Of a DNA stretch of 38,250 nt, positions 24,411-32,839 are shown one piece after another (within the stretch, counting starts at the first letter, position 1; each line of letters opens with the position of its first letter). Made by a program: the position numbers and the translations under genes. The notes below the pieces were generated by a model, which was not told where the DNA came from, made no database searches, and saw only the letters and a list, made by a program, of their open reading frames with translations. Origin of the DNA: an uncultured Ruminococcus sp. (lineage in GTDB: Bacteria > Bacillota > Clostridia > Oscillospirales > Ruminococcaceae); contig NZ_CALDMP010000020.1 in NCBI RefSeq assembly GCF_937915125.1, forward strand, positions 1 through 38,250, read 5' to 3'.

Positions 24411-24926
24411 ATGCTGAACAAAGTGATTTTGATGGGCCGTCTGTGTGCAGACCCGGATTTTCGTCAGACGACAAATGGGACACCGGTTTGCCGCATTCGT
24501 GTGGCAGTTGACCGTCGGTTTTCCAATAAGCAAACGGGTGAACGTGAAACGGATTTTATCAATGTGACCTGCTGGCGGCAGTCGGCTGAGTTCGTTAGCC
24601 GTTATTTTCACAAGGGCAGTATGGTCATTGTGGAAGGCAGCCTGAGAAATAACGATTACACAGACCAGAATGGCGTCAAGCACTACAGCATGGAAGTACA
24701 AGCTGACAACGTTTCCTTTGGAGAGTCCAAGCGTGCTGCACAGGAAAGCGGCGGCTATCAGGGTGCATACCAGCAGCCGTCTTATGCACAAGCGGCTCCG
24801 GCAGCCCCGGCACAGCCTGCGGCACCTGCACCGACACCGGCGGCAGCACAGGCACCCGGCGCATTGCAGTTGGGCGATCTGGGCGATTTCGAGGAGATCC
24901 TCAGCGACGGCGAAGTGCCGTTCTGA
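24411..24926 (+). CDS. ssb: Single-stranded DNA-binding protein
   Basis: This 171-residue protein protects ssDNA and recruits repair and replication enzymes. The OB fold covers about 1-105 (MLNKVILMGRLCADPDFRQT, FINVTCWRQSAEFVSRYFHKGSMVIVEGSL). A flexible Ala/Pro/Gln-rich linker follows (about 110-150), and the acidic tip ends DGEVPF, which matches the usual DDDIPF-type interaction tail. It sits between rpsF and rpsR as in most Bacillota. Confidence 0.96.
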   Translation: MLNKVILMGRLCADPDFRQTTNGTPVCRIRVAVDRRFSNKQTGERETDFINVTCWRQSAEFVSRYFHKGSMVIVEGSLRNNDYTDQNGVKHYSMEVQADNVSFGESKRAAQESGGYQGAYQQPSYAQAAPAAPAQPAAPAPTPAAAQAPGALQLGDLGDFEEILSDGEVPF

Positions 24927-24979
24927 TCTGACGAACAGCGAAAATGAATACCGCATTGCAGATAGGAGGATATATCAGC

Positions 24980-25222
24980 ATGGAGAGAGAAAGATCTCAG
25001 CGCGGCGGAAAGAGACCGCGGAAAAAGGTCTGCATGTTCTGCGTGGATCGTGTAGAGCGCATTGATTATAAGGATGTTGCAAGACTGAAGAAGTGCATGA
25101 CTGAGCGTGCAAAGATTCTGCCCCGCAGAGTTACCGGCACCTGTGCATTCCATCAGCGTGAACTGACAACTGCGATCAAGCGTGCAAGACACATTGCACT
25201 GCTGCCGTATGTCAGTGACTAA
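24980..25222 (+). CDS. rpsR: 30S ribosomal protein S18
   Basis: The 80-residue protein has a basic N-terminus, then VCMFCVDRVERIDYKDVARLKKCMTERAKILPRRVTGTCAFHQRELTTAIKRARHIALLPY, a clear S18 match. The CXXC plus the later CXXH pair (CAFH) suggest the zinc-binding C+ form of S18. I chose the ATG at 24980, which has AGGAGGA nine bases before it, over an in-frame ATG at 24944. It ends the operon; a strong terminator follows. Confidence 0.95.
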   Translation: MERERSQRGGKRPRKKVCMFCVDRVERIDYKDVARLKKCMTERAKILPRRVTGTCAFHQRELTTAIKRARHIALLPYVSD

Positions 25223-25235
25223 TTGAGAAAAAACG

Positions 25236-25268
25236 AAGCGCTTCGGGCATTTGTCCGAAGCGCTTTTT
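25236..25268 (+). terminator. Intrinsic terminator of rpsF-ssb-rpsR
   Basis: AAGCGCTTCGG (25236-25246) pairs perfectly with CCGAAGCGCTT (25255-25265), followed by a T-run ending at 25268. The preceding AAAAAA could let it also stop minus-strand transcription from the dockerin gene at 25292. Confidence 0.95.
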
Positions 25269-25291
25269 GCTGATGTAATTGGGAATGGGAA

Positions 25292-26284
25292 TCAATCCCA
25301 GCCAGGTGTACCGCCCACAGACTCCGCCGCATAGTGCCGCAGAATCAAGTAAGCGTCATCCCCATTCACAACGCCGTCACCGTTGACATCCGCAGCGGCA
25401 AAGGCAGCGGCTTCTCTGGCTTCATCGCTGTTGTCCGTGAAGGCGGTGTCTGCGCCCACGGAAGCTTTTGCATAATAGCAGAGGGTATGGTAGGCGTCGT
25501 CAGGGGTGATTTGCGTGTCATTGTCGGGGTCGCCTTTCAGTTGGGCGGTGTAGGTGAGCACATTATAATATGTAGCGCCATTCCAGATGGCATCCATTGC
25601 ATACGGTCTCAAATAGACAGCATAAACAGAGGGCATGGTCTCCAGAATTGTTTTCATGAGGCTGTACTGTTTATCCCAATCTCCATCGTCCCCAGCGATA
25701 ATGTGTGCTTGTGTCCCGTTTAATTTATAGTCAGAGCTGTTCAGCCAACTGAAATCACTGTCAGTAAATGCTCTGTCTGCATAGACAGTCATGGTGCCTA
25801 CCGTGGGAATATAATCGGAACGATATTCGTGGTATGCACTTTGCAGTATCATTTCTGTGACCAATCCGGAGCGAAGCAGAGGTATGGCAGCCGCTTTTGC
25901 ATCCTCTTGTTCCCACTCACTGTCGCCCAGTGGCTCTGCATAGGAAAATCCACTAGGTGCATCTTTACCGGTAGCACAAAGTCTACCGTCCTCTAGCACC
26001 TCGATGTAATATTCCTCCGAAAAAACAGCTTGAAACGCTTCTGCATCCGTACATGTTACAAGAAAAACAGATGATGGGTTATAGTCCCGATAGGTGCGAT
26101 TGTTTACATCCGGCGCGTAGCGATATTCATCGCTGTAAATACGTGTGAGAATTGTTCCGTCTGCCTCTATGGTACTGGTGACATCGGTGTTGATTTCCTC
26201 AGCGGAAACAATGCCATAAGGCATACTGTTCAGCACCATCCCTGTGCCAAGCAGAATTGCGAAAGTCTTTCTTACTTTTTTCAT
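25292..26284 (-). CDS. Secreted dockerin-containing protein of unknown function
   Basis: This 330-residue protein has a signal peptide (about 1-28, ending near GIVSAEE). The body, about 30-245, matches no fold I recognise. The C-terminus (about 251-325) carries two EF-hand-like repeats, DPDNDTQITPDDAYHTLCYYA and DVNGDGVVNGDDAYLILRHYA, separated by an Ala-rich helix, a Ruminococcus-style dockerin. The ATG at 26284 was chosen because AGAAAGG lies nine bases upstream; the ATG at 26293 would abut it. It has its own strong promoter. It probably binds a cohesin scaffold; the body may be a regulator, binder or enzyme. Confidence 0.85.
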   Translation of the reverse strand: MKKVRKTFAILLGTGMVLNSMPYGIVSAEEINTDVTSTIEADGTILTRIYSDEYRYAPDVNNRTYRDYNPSSVFLVTCTDAEAFQAVFSEEYYIEVLEDGRLCATGKDAPSGFSYAEPLGDSEWEQEDAKAAAIPLLRSGLVTEMILQSAYHEYRSDYIPTVGTMTVYADRAFTDSDFSWLNSSDYKLNGTQAHIIAGDDGDWDKQYSLMKTILETMPSVYAVYLRPYAMDAIWNGATYYNVLTYTAQLKGDPDNDTQITPDDAYHTLCYYAKASVGADTAFTDNSDEAREAAAFAAADVNGDGVVNGDDAYLILRHYAAESVGGTPGWD

Positions 26285-26401
26285 AAAAACCATCCTTTCT
26301 GTTTTGCGGTGACAATCCCTGTCAACCGCTTTTGATAGGTTATCTTTTCTCTGGGGAGAAACAATTTCAGCGTAAGGAAATTCCTTCCTCCCCTTGCTAC
26401 C

Positions 26402-26430
26402 ATTATATCATTTTTGTACAATTTTGTCAA
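26402..26430 (-). promoter_or_regulatory. Consensus sigma-A promoter for the second dockerin gene
   Basis: Minus strand TTGACA (26430-26425), 17-base spacer, TATAAT (26407-26402): a perfect consensus in an AT-rich region. The leader is about 110 bases, and the rest of 26285-26589 is AT-rich with a terminator at its right. Confidence 0.95.
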
Positions 26431-26539
26431 TACTCTATGTTGGAAATTGCTGTTTTTCACAAATTCGCAGGGAGAGATTTGTATAAAATCATATTGTATG
26501 GGATTAATAAACAAGTTCAAATTTCAATCGAGAGAACGC

Positions 26540-26580
26540 AAAAAAAGACAGGAACACCGGTGTACTCGGCAGTTCCTGTC
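26540..26580 (-). terminator. Intrinsic terminator of the metF-to-permease run
   Basis: GACAGGAAC (26547-26555) pairs with GTTCCTGTC (26572-26580); on the minus strand seven T residues follow. It lies ten bases past the permease stop codon. Confidence 0.9.
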
Positions 26581-26589
26581 TGCTGTTTT

Positions 26590-27870
26590 TTATTCTGAAT
26601 CCGAAGGGGAATCGTTCTTTTTGACACGATTGCGAATGCGTTGGACCGTTTTGCGGATGTGCCACTTTCGTTTTTCCGGCTTTTGGGACTGACCGTCATC
26701 CTGGCTGGATGCAGTTTTTTCCCGGACCACTGTATAGATAATTGACATCACCGGGACACCTACAACCATGCCGATGACGCCGAAGAGACCACCGCCTACG
26801 GTAATGGCAAAGAGCACCCAGATCGCCGGCAAGCCGATGGACGAGCCCACAACACGTGGATAGATCAGGTTGCTGTCCACCTGCTGGGCAATGATGACGA
26901 TAATGACAAAGGCGATGGCGTGCCAGGGGTTTACCATAAGCAGGATCAGAGCACAGGGGATGGTACCCATCCAGGGACCCACATAGGGGATCATATTGGT
27001 GATACCGATAATAACGGCAATCATCATGGGATATTCCAGACCGCCGATGCTCATGACGCAGAAGATCAGAACTCCCAGGATAAATGCGTCTGCGATCTGA
27101 CCGCTGATGAACTTGGAGAAAGTCGAGAAGGTGAGAGTGCCATAGTGGGTCAGACGGCGGTAATACTTTTGAGGCAGGAAGTGGCGCAGGATCCGTGTGC
27201 CCTGACTGCGCAGCTTGTTCCGTCCGGCGAGGACATAGACGGAGAAAATCAGACCAATGAAAAAGTCAATGACGCCGCCGATGAGACCGCTTGCCCAGGT
27301 GCCGATGGTGCCCACAGCATCTGGAATGTATGTGGTCAGGCTCATGAGCTTGGTGCGCAGGGTCGCCGGATCGAAGCCGTTTTCGTTCAGCAGGTTCAGG
27401 ATCTGTTCGCCCTTGTCGCTGTTCAGGAATTTCATGGCATTATTATAGTATATCATAATATTGTCCGTGAAATCCCTGATACTGGTGATAAACTGGGGCA
27501 CGATGATGCGGATGATCACTGCCAGTATCAGAAACAACAGGAAATAGGCGCAGAATACGGACAATGCACCTGCCGGAAACCGGGGCGCTCGTTTTTGTAC
27601 CTTGGAAAGAAGCTTTTCGATCTGACAGGTGGGACGATATAACAGAAAGGCAATGATCAGTCCGATGGTGATGGGGCGGATGACATCAAAGACATATGCC
27701 ACCATATTGGTGAACATTTCCCGTTTGATGAACAAAAATGCCACCAGCAAAAGGACCACGCCGCTGAAAATAATGGTGGCAGCCCATTGCTTGTTGACCA
27801 AATCCCATTTTCGGATCTTCTTTTCTTCTTCGTCCAGCTCTGGCATATCACCGGTGGGTTCTGTTGCCAT
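26590..27870 (-). CDS. AI-2E family permease
   Basis: This 426-residue membrane protein belongs to the AI-2E/PerM (DUF20) family. About eight hydrophobic segments are visible, including two near the N-terminus, one around 95-120, and a C-terminal set with MSIGGLEYPMMIAVIIGITNMIPYVGPWMGTIP and SSIGLPAIWVLFAITVGGGLFGVIGMVVGVP, the conserved family region. Both ends are charged and cytoplasmic; the C-terminal tail is basic. Members have been linked to autoinducer-2 export or Na+/H+ exchange, so transport substrate is uncertain. AAAGGAGGAG precedes the ATG, 40 bases after metH. Confidence 0.92.
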   Translation of the reverse strand: MATEPTGDMPELDEEEKKIRKWDLVNKQWAATIIFSGVVLLLVAFLFIKREMFTNMVAYVFDVIRPITIGLIIAFLLYRPTCQIEKLLSKVQKRAPRFPAGALSVFCAYFLLFLILAVIIRIIVPQFITSIRDFTDNIMIYYNNAMKFLNSDKGEQILNLLNENGFDPATLRTKLMSLTTYIPDAVGTIGTWASGLIGGVIDFFIGLIFSVYVLAGRNKLRSQGTRILRHFLPQKYYRRLTHYGTLTFSTFSKFISGQIADAFILGVLIFCVMSIGGLEYPMMIAVIIGITNMIPYVGPWMGTIPCALILLMVNPWHAIAFVIIVIIAQQVDSNLIYPRVVGSSIGLPAIWVLFAITVGGGLFGVIGMVVGVPVMSIIYTVVREKTASSQDDGQSQKPEKRKWHIRKTVQRIRNRVKKNDSPSDSE

Positions 27871-27910
27871 AAAACTCCTCCTTTATATCCATAACTATGC
27901 ATTTATAATC

Positions 27911-30307
27911 TTATCCAACGATTTGTTTCGCCACAGCCACAGTATCCATGGCATCCTTGGCGTAGAAGTCAGCGCCAATCTTTTCCGCATAATCCGCCGT
28001 GAGCACTGCGCCGCCCACAACGACCTTGCAGTCCGGACAGGACTGTTTCACCAGCTGAATGGTCTCTTCCATGGCACCCAGTGTAGTGGTCATCAGCGCC
28101 GACAACCCCACCAGCTTTACGCCGTGTTCTTTTGCTGTATCTGCCACCAACTGGCAGGGGACATCCCGCCCCAGATCTAGTACAGTGTAGCCGTAATTCT
28201 CCAGCAGTACCCGAACAATATTCTTGCCGATGTCGTGGATATCGCCCTTTACCGTTGCCAGAACGATCTCACCCCGGCTCACCGGTGCGGCATTGCGCTG
28301 GATCAGTGTGGTCTTGATGACTTCAAAAGCCGCCTGTGCCACGCCGGCAGTCTGGATCAGCTGGGGCAGGAAGATCTTTCCCTGCTCAAACAGCTTTCCG
28401 GCTTCGTCCAGTGCCGGGATAAGCACGCCGTTCACCACTTCCATGGGATCAGTGGTTTCCAATAACTGCGCTGTGATTTTTGCCCCTTCGTTTTTCAGCC
28501 CGTGGGACATAGCATAGGGCAGATCCAGAGCCTCTGGTTTTGATTCCGGGGAAGGGGATTTCCCGGCGGAAACTGGAGCGGCAGCAGGGGCAGCCGTGGG
28601 CATACCCGCATATGCTTCAACAAATTCTGTGCAGTTCCGGTCGATACCGTCCAGTAACCGATAAGCACGCACCGCTTCTGTCATAGAGGCAATGTTGGGG
28701 TTGATAATAGGCAGATCCAGCCCGTTTTCCAGTGCCATCGTCAGGAATGTCCGGGTGACAGCCTCTCGGTTGGGGAGACCAAAGGAAATATTGGATACGC
28801 CCAGGACGGTTTTCAGCCCGAGTTCCTCTTTCACCCGACGCAGTGCCTTTAAGGTCTCCCGTGCGCCGTCCTGTTCTGCGGATGCGGTCAGGGTCAGGCA
28901 GTCAATATAAATGTCTCGCTTCGGAATGCCCAGCGCCGTGGCACGGTCCAGGATGCGCTTTGCAATGGCGAACCGATCCTCTGCTTTCGGGGGAATGCCG
29001 TTTTCATCCAGTGTCAGTCCGACTACAGCAGCGCCGTATTTTTTCACCAGGGGCAGGACATTCTGGAGAGATGCCTCCTCACCGTTGACGGAATTTACAA
29101 TAGGCTTGCCATTGTACACACGGAGCGCCGCTTCCAGCACTGCCGGGATAGTGGAGTCCAGCTGCAAGGGCGTGCCGCCGATGGACTGGAGCGCCTTTAC
29201 CGTGCGGATCATCATGCCTTTTTCGTCAATCCCAGGCATACCCACATTCACATCCAGCAGATCTGCACCGGCGTCCACCTGCTGCACTGCCTGATCCAGG
29301 ATATAATCCATATCATTTGCCTGCAATGCCGCCTTGAACCGCTTTTTTCCTGTGGGATTGATACGCTCACCGATGATGCGGGGCTGGTCAATGACCACCA
29401 CTTCCGAAGGGGAGCAAACTGCCGCCGGAATGTCCGGGATTTCTTTCTTTATAATAGGTGTTTGTTCCAACAGGTTGTATGCCGCCTGAATATGTGCCGG
29501 GGTCGTACCGCAGCAGCCACCGTAAATGGTAACGCCCAGCTGCGCAAATTTCGCCACAGCAGCGGCAAATTCTTCGGGAGACACCAGATATTCTCCGGTA
29601 ATAGGGTCAGGCAGCCCGGCATTGGGCTTTACGATCAGGGGCAGGGTCGTCCACTTTGCCATTTCTTCCACAATGGGATACAGTTCATCCGGCCCCAGGG
29701 AACAGTTCACGCCGATTGCATCAGCCCCAAGACCTTCCAGCGTCATTGCCGCCGATGCCACAGTACAACCTGTGAAGGTACGCAGGTTCGGCTCAAAGGT
29801 CATGGTACAGAGTACGGGCTTGTGGGAATGTTCCTTTGCTGCCAGAAGTGCCGCCTTTGTCTCGTACAGATCGGTCATAGTCTCAATGACGATCAGGTCG
29901 GCATCCTGTCCGGCTTCGATCTCCTCCCGGAAAATATCATATGCTTCTTCAAAGGTCAGCGTGCCCAGCGGTTCCAGCAGCTGTCCGATAGGACCGATAT
30001 CCAGGGCAACCTTTGCAGAGGTACCCTCGCAGGCTTTTCTGGCGCAGGCAATGCCGGCGGCAATGAGTTCCTGGACGGAATAGCCGGACTTCGCCATTTT
30101 GTGGCGATTTGCGCCGAAGGTGTTGGCATAGACCACATCGGCACCGGCATCCAGAAAGGCACGGTGCACGGCGATGATACGTTCCGGCTCTGTAATATTG
30201 TACACCTCAGGCAGTGCGCCTACAGGCATACCGCCTTTCTGGAGCATAGAGCCGGTGCCGCCGTCTAAGCGGATGAATTTTCGGTTGGGGAATAGGGAAG
30301 AGAGCAT
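27911..30307 (-). CDS. metH: Cobalamin-dependent methionine synthase lacking the reactivation domain
   Basis: This 798-residue enzyme moves methyl from methyl-THF through cobalamin to homocysteine. Domains in order: homocysteine-binding barrel with zinc cysteines C202 (VNCSLG) and C265-C266 (YGGCCGTTP); folate-binding barrel with IIGERINPTGKKRF and DVNVGMPGIDEKGMM; cap helices; and a B12 domain with GDIHDIGKN (from about 688, His at 691) and VGLSALM...VVVGGAVLT. It stops where E. coli MetH (about 1227 residues) continues into its SAM-binding reactivation domain. That function is encoded separately at 31157. I used the ATG at 30307, with AAAGGA nine bases before it; a TTG at 30325 is the alternative. 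Confidence 0.95.
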   Translation of the reverse strand: MLSSLFPNRKFIRLDGGTGSMLQKGGMPVGALPEVYNITEPERIIAVHRAFLDAGADVVYANTFGANRHKMAKSGYSVQELIAAGIACARKACEGTSAKVALDIGPIGQLLEPLGTLTFEEAYDIFREEIEAGQDADLIVIETMTDLYETKAALLAAKEHSHKPVLCTMTFEPNLRTFTGCTVASAAMTLEGLGADAIGVNCSLGPDELYPIVEEMAKWTTLPLIVKPNAGLPDPITGEYLVSPEEFAAAVAKFAQLGVTIYGGCCGTTPAHIQAAYNLLEQTPIIKKEIPDIPAAVCSPSEVVVIDQPRIIGERINPTGKKRFKAALQANDMDYILDQAVQQVDAGADLLDVNVGMPGIDEKGMMIRTVKALQSIGGTPLQLDSTIPAVLEAALRVYNGKPIVNSVNGEEASLQNVLPLVKKYGAAVVGLTLDENGIPPKAEDRFAIAKRILDRATALGIPKRDIYIDCLTLTASAEQDGARETLKALRRVKEELGLKTVLGVSNISFGLPNREAVTRTFLTMALENGLDLPIINPNIASMTEAVRAYRLLDGIDRNCTEFVEAYAGMPTAAPAAAPVSAGKSPSPESKPEALDLPYAMSHGLKNEGAKITAQLLETTDPMEVVNGVLIPALDEAGKLFEQGKIFLPQLIQTAGVAQAAFEVIKTTLIQRNAAPVSRGEIVLATVKGDIHDIGKNIVRVLLENYGYTVLDLGRDVPCQLVADTAKEHGVKLVGLSALMTTTLGAMEETIQLVKQSCPDCKVVVGGAVLTADYAEKIGADFYAKDAMDTVAVAKQIVG

Positions 30308-30321
30308 AGGGGGTTGTCCTT

Positions 30322-30660
30322 TCAATTCAAATACTTTTTGATTTCCATTTTCAAGAAAGCAAGATCGTCATGGATGGTGTCCCAGACAATTCGCATATCT
30401 ACACCAGAGTAACCATGTACAATACGGTTGCGCATACCATATAATTGTTTCCATGGTATAGATGAAATTTCTATTTTGGCGGCATCACTGAGTCCCGTCT
30501 TTGCGAGTTCGCCGATTTGCATCAGATTAAAAACACAAGCTTCTATGCGCATGGAGTTCTGTTGAAACTCCTCAAGTGTATCACAATCTGTGCAATATTC
30601 TAGTATAGAAGTAATGTGATTGTATATTTTCAAGAGGATTTGTCTGTCTTTATGATCCAT
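30322..30660 (-). CDS. hepT: HEPN-domain RNase toxin (HepT-like)
   Basis: This 112-residue helical protein has the HEPN RNase motif RX4HXY: R77, H82 and Y84 in GMRNRIVHGYSG. In characterised MntA-HepT pairs HepT cleaves RNA, and MntA silences it by attaching AMP to the motif's Tyr, which is present here. Start choice: ATG at 30660 rather than a GTG at 30675; it overlaps mntA by 11 bases. The stop is only 14 bases before the metH start, and the metH ribosome site lies in that gap. Both genes look more AT-rich than their neighbours, which suggests transfer. Confidence 0.88.
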   Translation of the reverse strand: MDHKDRQILLKIYNHITSILEYCTDCDTLEEFQQNSMRIEACVFNLMQIGELAKTGLSDAAKIEISSIPWKQLYGMRNRIVHGYSGVDMRIVWDTIHDDLAFLKMEIKKYLN

Positions 30661-30958
30661 AAATCGCCACCCCACTTTTCATGATTTCAGTTTCGATTTC
30701 AGAATCAGGTATGATCTGCGTTACGTCCAGTAAATCTACATCTTTTCCCAGAGAATCGACGACATCTTCCAGCAAGCCGAAGAATGCCAGACCCTTCAGA
30801 CCGCTGTCTACCAAGATGTCAATGTCGCTGTGTTCGTTTGCCATTCCCTTTGCATAGGAACCGAACAGAATGGCTTTTTTGACGTGGTAATGCAGAAATA
30901 TGGGCTCTAATATGGTTTGTATCTGCTGGGGTGTATAGATTTCGTTTTTTGTTTTCAT
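30650..30958 (-). CDS. mntA: MNT-type nucleotidyltransferase antitoxin (MntA-like)
   Basis: This 102-residue minimal nucleotidyltransferase has the complete GSX10DXD site: G33-S34 in LFGSYAKG, and D45 and D47 in SDIDILVD. It probably AMPylates and neutralises the HEPN protein encoded next to it. AAAGGAG lies ten bases before the ATG. The upstream side ends against a 160-bp inverted-repeat element (30985-31144), so the pair must be transcribed either across the element from metF or from a promoter in or near it. Confidence 0.9.
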   Translation of the reverse strand: MKTKNEIYTPQQIQTILEPIFLHYHVKKAILFGSYAKGMANEHSDIDILVDSGLKGLAFFGLLEDVVDSLGKDVDLLDVTQIIPDSEIETEIMKSGVAIYGS

Positions 30959-30984
30959 AAGAGATACACTCCTTTTGCCTATTG

Positions 30985-31144
30985 GGCACCTCTAAAAACC
31001 TATGACGTTCGTCAAAATGCCCAATGAACACCGTCTTCGTCGTTGCAAAACCTTGCCAGACACAAAGTATGCCTGCGGTTTTGCGCCTAGAATCCGGCGT
31101 CCCTTGTGCACTTTGCCGAATCGCCTAGGTTTTTAGAGGTGCCC
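30985..31144. mobile_element. 160-bp MITE-like element with 18-bp perfect inverted ends
   Basis: Ends are GGGCACCTCTAAAAACCT (30985-31002) and its exact reverse complement (31127-31144). TATT flanks both sides (30981-30984 and 31145-31148), a 4-bp duplication. There is no ORF inside. It is unrelated in sequence to the GGCAA-ended family. The right duplication is 9 bases from the stop codon of the MetH reactivation gene. Confidence 0.88.
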
Positions 31145-31156
31145 TATTGCTGTATG

Positions 31157-31822
31157 TCAGCAATGCCCGCCGCCCTTCCGGAACGCACAAGTTTCCCGCA
31201 TCCGGCAGGTAGCACATCCTCTTGCGCCCTTTTTCAAAGGCTGCTCAGACAAGCCGATAAGTGCCGTCACAGATTTCCGTGGGATGAGGATATTCTCCGC
31301 CGTCACCGTCAGCCCCAGCCGCTTCTGGGCGTCCAGCAGCTGCAAGATCCGGGGCTGCAATTCCAGAGGCAGGTCACCGTATCCCGGACTGAACCGCCAG
31401 GTGAAATACACCCCCGGCAGCTGTTCCTGGAAAAACAGTTCCGCCCGGTTGCAGATCTGTTCAATGCCGGCACTTGCCAACGCATCCAGCGCCAGGGAAC
31501 GTGTCATATCGGAAATACCGGCACGGTGAATCAGCTGGTCTGCCTGCCCGGAAAGTGTCGCTGCCATAAGCAGGATCCGGTCACAGCCACCCAGATGCTT
31601 TGCAATATCCGTACCCGGCAGGGGCAGCGCACCGGCGGAAAGACTGTCTCCATCTCTGGACAGGGGCAGTACCCGATAGATCACTCTGGGCTGGGCAGTT
31701 TTTTGCAGTGCCTTTTCGCAATTATCCACCAGCGCTGTGAAAGCTTCGTCCGGTTCGCCGTGATACCCCATATACCGGAGCGCCTCTTTCCGGTTAATGG
31801 GTTCCAGAGACAGGCTCAGCAT
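31157..31822 (-). CDS. Stand-alone methionine synthase reactivation protein
   Basis: This 221-residue protein matches the vitamin B12-dependent methionine synthase activation domain. The SAM-binding motif is RFSPGYGDLPLELQPRILQLL, followed by LGLTVTAENILIPRKSVTALIGLS. The C-terminus adds a cysteine cluster (GCATCRMRETCAFRKGGGHC) that the E. coli fusion lacks and that may bind a metal or cluster. The domain normally reductively methylates inactive cob(II)alamin on MetH using SAM. A separate protein of this kind is known in other anaerobes such as Thermotoga. It overlaps metF by seven bases, so both are made together; metH lies further on, past the element and the toxin pair. Confidence 0.9.
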   Translation of the reverse strand: MLSLSLEPINRKEALRYMGYHGEPDEAFTALVDNCEKALQKTAQPRVIYRVLPLSRDGDSLSAGALPLPGTDIAKHLGGCDRILLMAATLSGQADQLIHRAGISDMTRSLALDALASAGIEQICNRAELFFQEQLPGVYFTWRFSPGYGDLPLELQPRILQLLDAQKRLGLTVTAENILIPRKSVTALIGLSEQPLKKGARGCATCRMRETCAFRKGGGHC

Positions 31823-32691
31823 ACGGGCACCGCTTTGAGAATACCGCTTACAGCTTCGCTGATCTTCCGTGCTACGTAAGGGTTGTTCATGGTGTACAGG
31901 TGAATGCCGTCCACGCCGTCTGTCACGAGATCCACGATCTGGTCAATGGCGTAGGCAATACCGGCATCCCGGAGTGCTTCGGGGCTGTTCTCAAACCGCT
32001 GTACCATTTTGGTAAACTTTCTGGGCAGACTTGCACCGCACATGGTCACCATACGCTCGATCTGCTTCCGGTTGGTCACCGGCATGATACCGGCTTCAAT
32101 GGGCACATTGATACCAGCACGGGCAGTGCGGTAGCGGAAATCATAGAAAGTATCGTTGTCGAAAAACAGCTGGGTAATGAGGTGATTTGCGCCGGCATCC
32201 ACTTTCTCCTTTAAATGGCGGATATCCGTGTCCAGATTGGGTGCCTCCGGGTGGCATTCGGGATAGCAAGCCGCCGCAATATCAAAGCCGCCCTTGTCCC
32301 GGATATAGGCAATCAGCTCAGATGCGTGGATGAAATCCTCAGCCGGCTGCATCCCCTCGACCCGGTCGCCACGGAGTGCCAGGACGTTTTCAATGCCATT
32401 TTCCCGGAACTGTTCCAGGATCCGGTCGATCTGATCTTTTGTATAGTGGATGCAGGGAAGATGTGCCATGGGTGTTACGCCGTACCGTTCTTTCAGACGG
32501 CGTGCAATGGCAAGGGTATTTTCCCCGTTACCGCTGCCGCCTGCGCCGAAGGTGACGCTGATAAAGTCCGGCTTCAGATCCTGCAATGCTTCCAGGGTAT
32601 CATAGACTGTCTCAATGGGTGATGTCTTTTTCGGCGGGAAAATTTCAAAAGAAAAAACTGTGTGATTGGAGAACATAGATGTAATTTTCAT
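31816..32691 (-). CDS. metF: Methylenetetrahydrofolate reductase
   Basis: MetF makes 5-methyl-THF, the methyl donor for MetH. The 291-residue protein has the catalytic FEIFPPK (with its Glu near residue 17), SVTFGAGGSGN, THLxCx-like MAHLPCIHYTKDQID, NVLALRGDR and ITQLFFDNDTFYDF, all typical flavin-site segments. AGAAAGG lies ten bases before the ATG. The short leader has no SAM or cobalamin riboswitch that I can see. In acetogen-like anaerobes MetF often works with a MetV partner; no metV is present here. Confidence 0.95.
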   Translation of the reverse strand: MKITSMFSNHTVFSFEIFPPKKTSPIETVYDTLEALQDLKPDFISVTFGAGGSGNGENTLAIARRLKERYGVTPMAHLPCIHYTKDQIDRILEQFRENGIENVLALRGDRVEGMQPAEDFIHASELIAYIRDKGGFDIAAACYPECHPEAPNLDTDIRHLKEKVDAGANHLITQLFFDNDTFYDFRYRTARAGINVPIEAGIMPVTNRKQIERMVTMCGASLPRKFTKMVQRFENSPEALRDAGIAYAIDQIVDLVTDGVDGIHLYTMNNPYVARKISEAVSGILKAVPVC

Positions 32692-32740
32692 GGGGGATCA
32701 ACCTTTCTGTGTTGGTATATCCTAAACGGTTATTTCTCAT

Positions 32741-32749
32741 ATTATAGCA
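32741..32749 (-). promoter_or_regulatory. Extended -10 promoter for metF
   Basis: Minus strand TGCTATAAT: a TGN-extended TATAAT (TATAAT at 32746-32741). The -35 region is poor, as is normal for extended -10 promoters. The transcript would begin about 40 bases before the metF start. Confidence 0.7.
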
Positions 32750-32839
32750 CATTACTGGGAATTTCGGTAGAGTGTAATTTTGAATCGAAAGCCATAGATT
32801 TTTTCTATAGCCAGAAGCGTGATATTGAAAAGACAAACA

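Noticed and set aside
29462..30268. Plus-strand frame opposite metH
   Set aside because: MetH zinc and folate motifs are on the other strand; this is a shadow.
32692..32740. SAM or cobalamin riboswitch ahead of metF
   Set aside because: The leader is only about 40 bases and has no conserved switch core.
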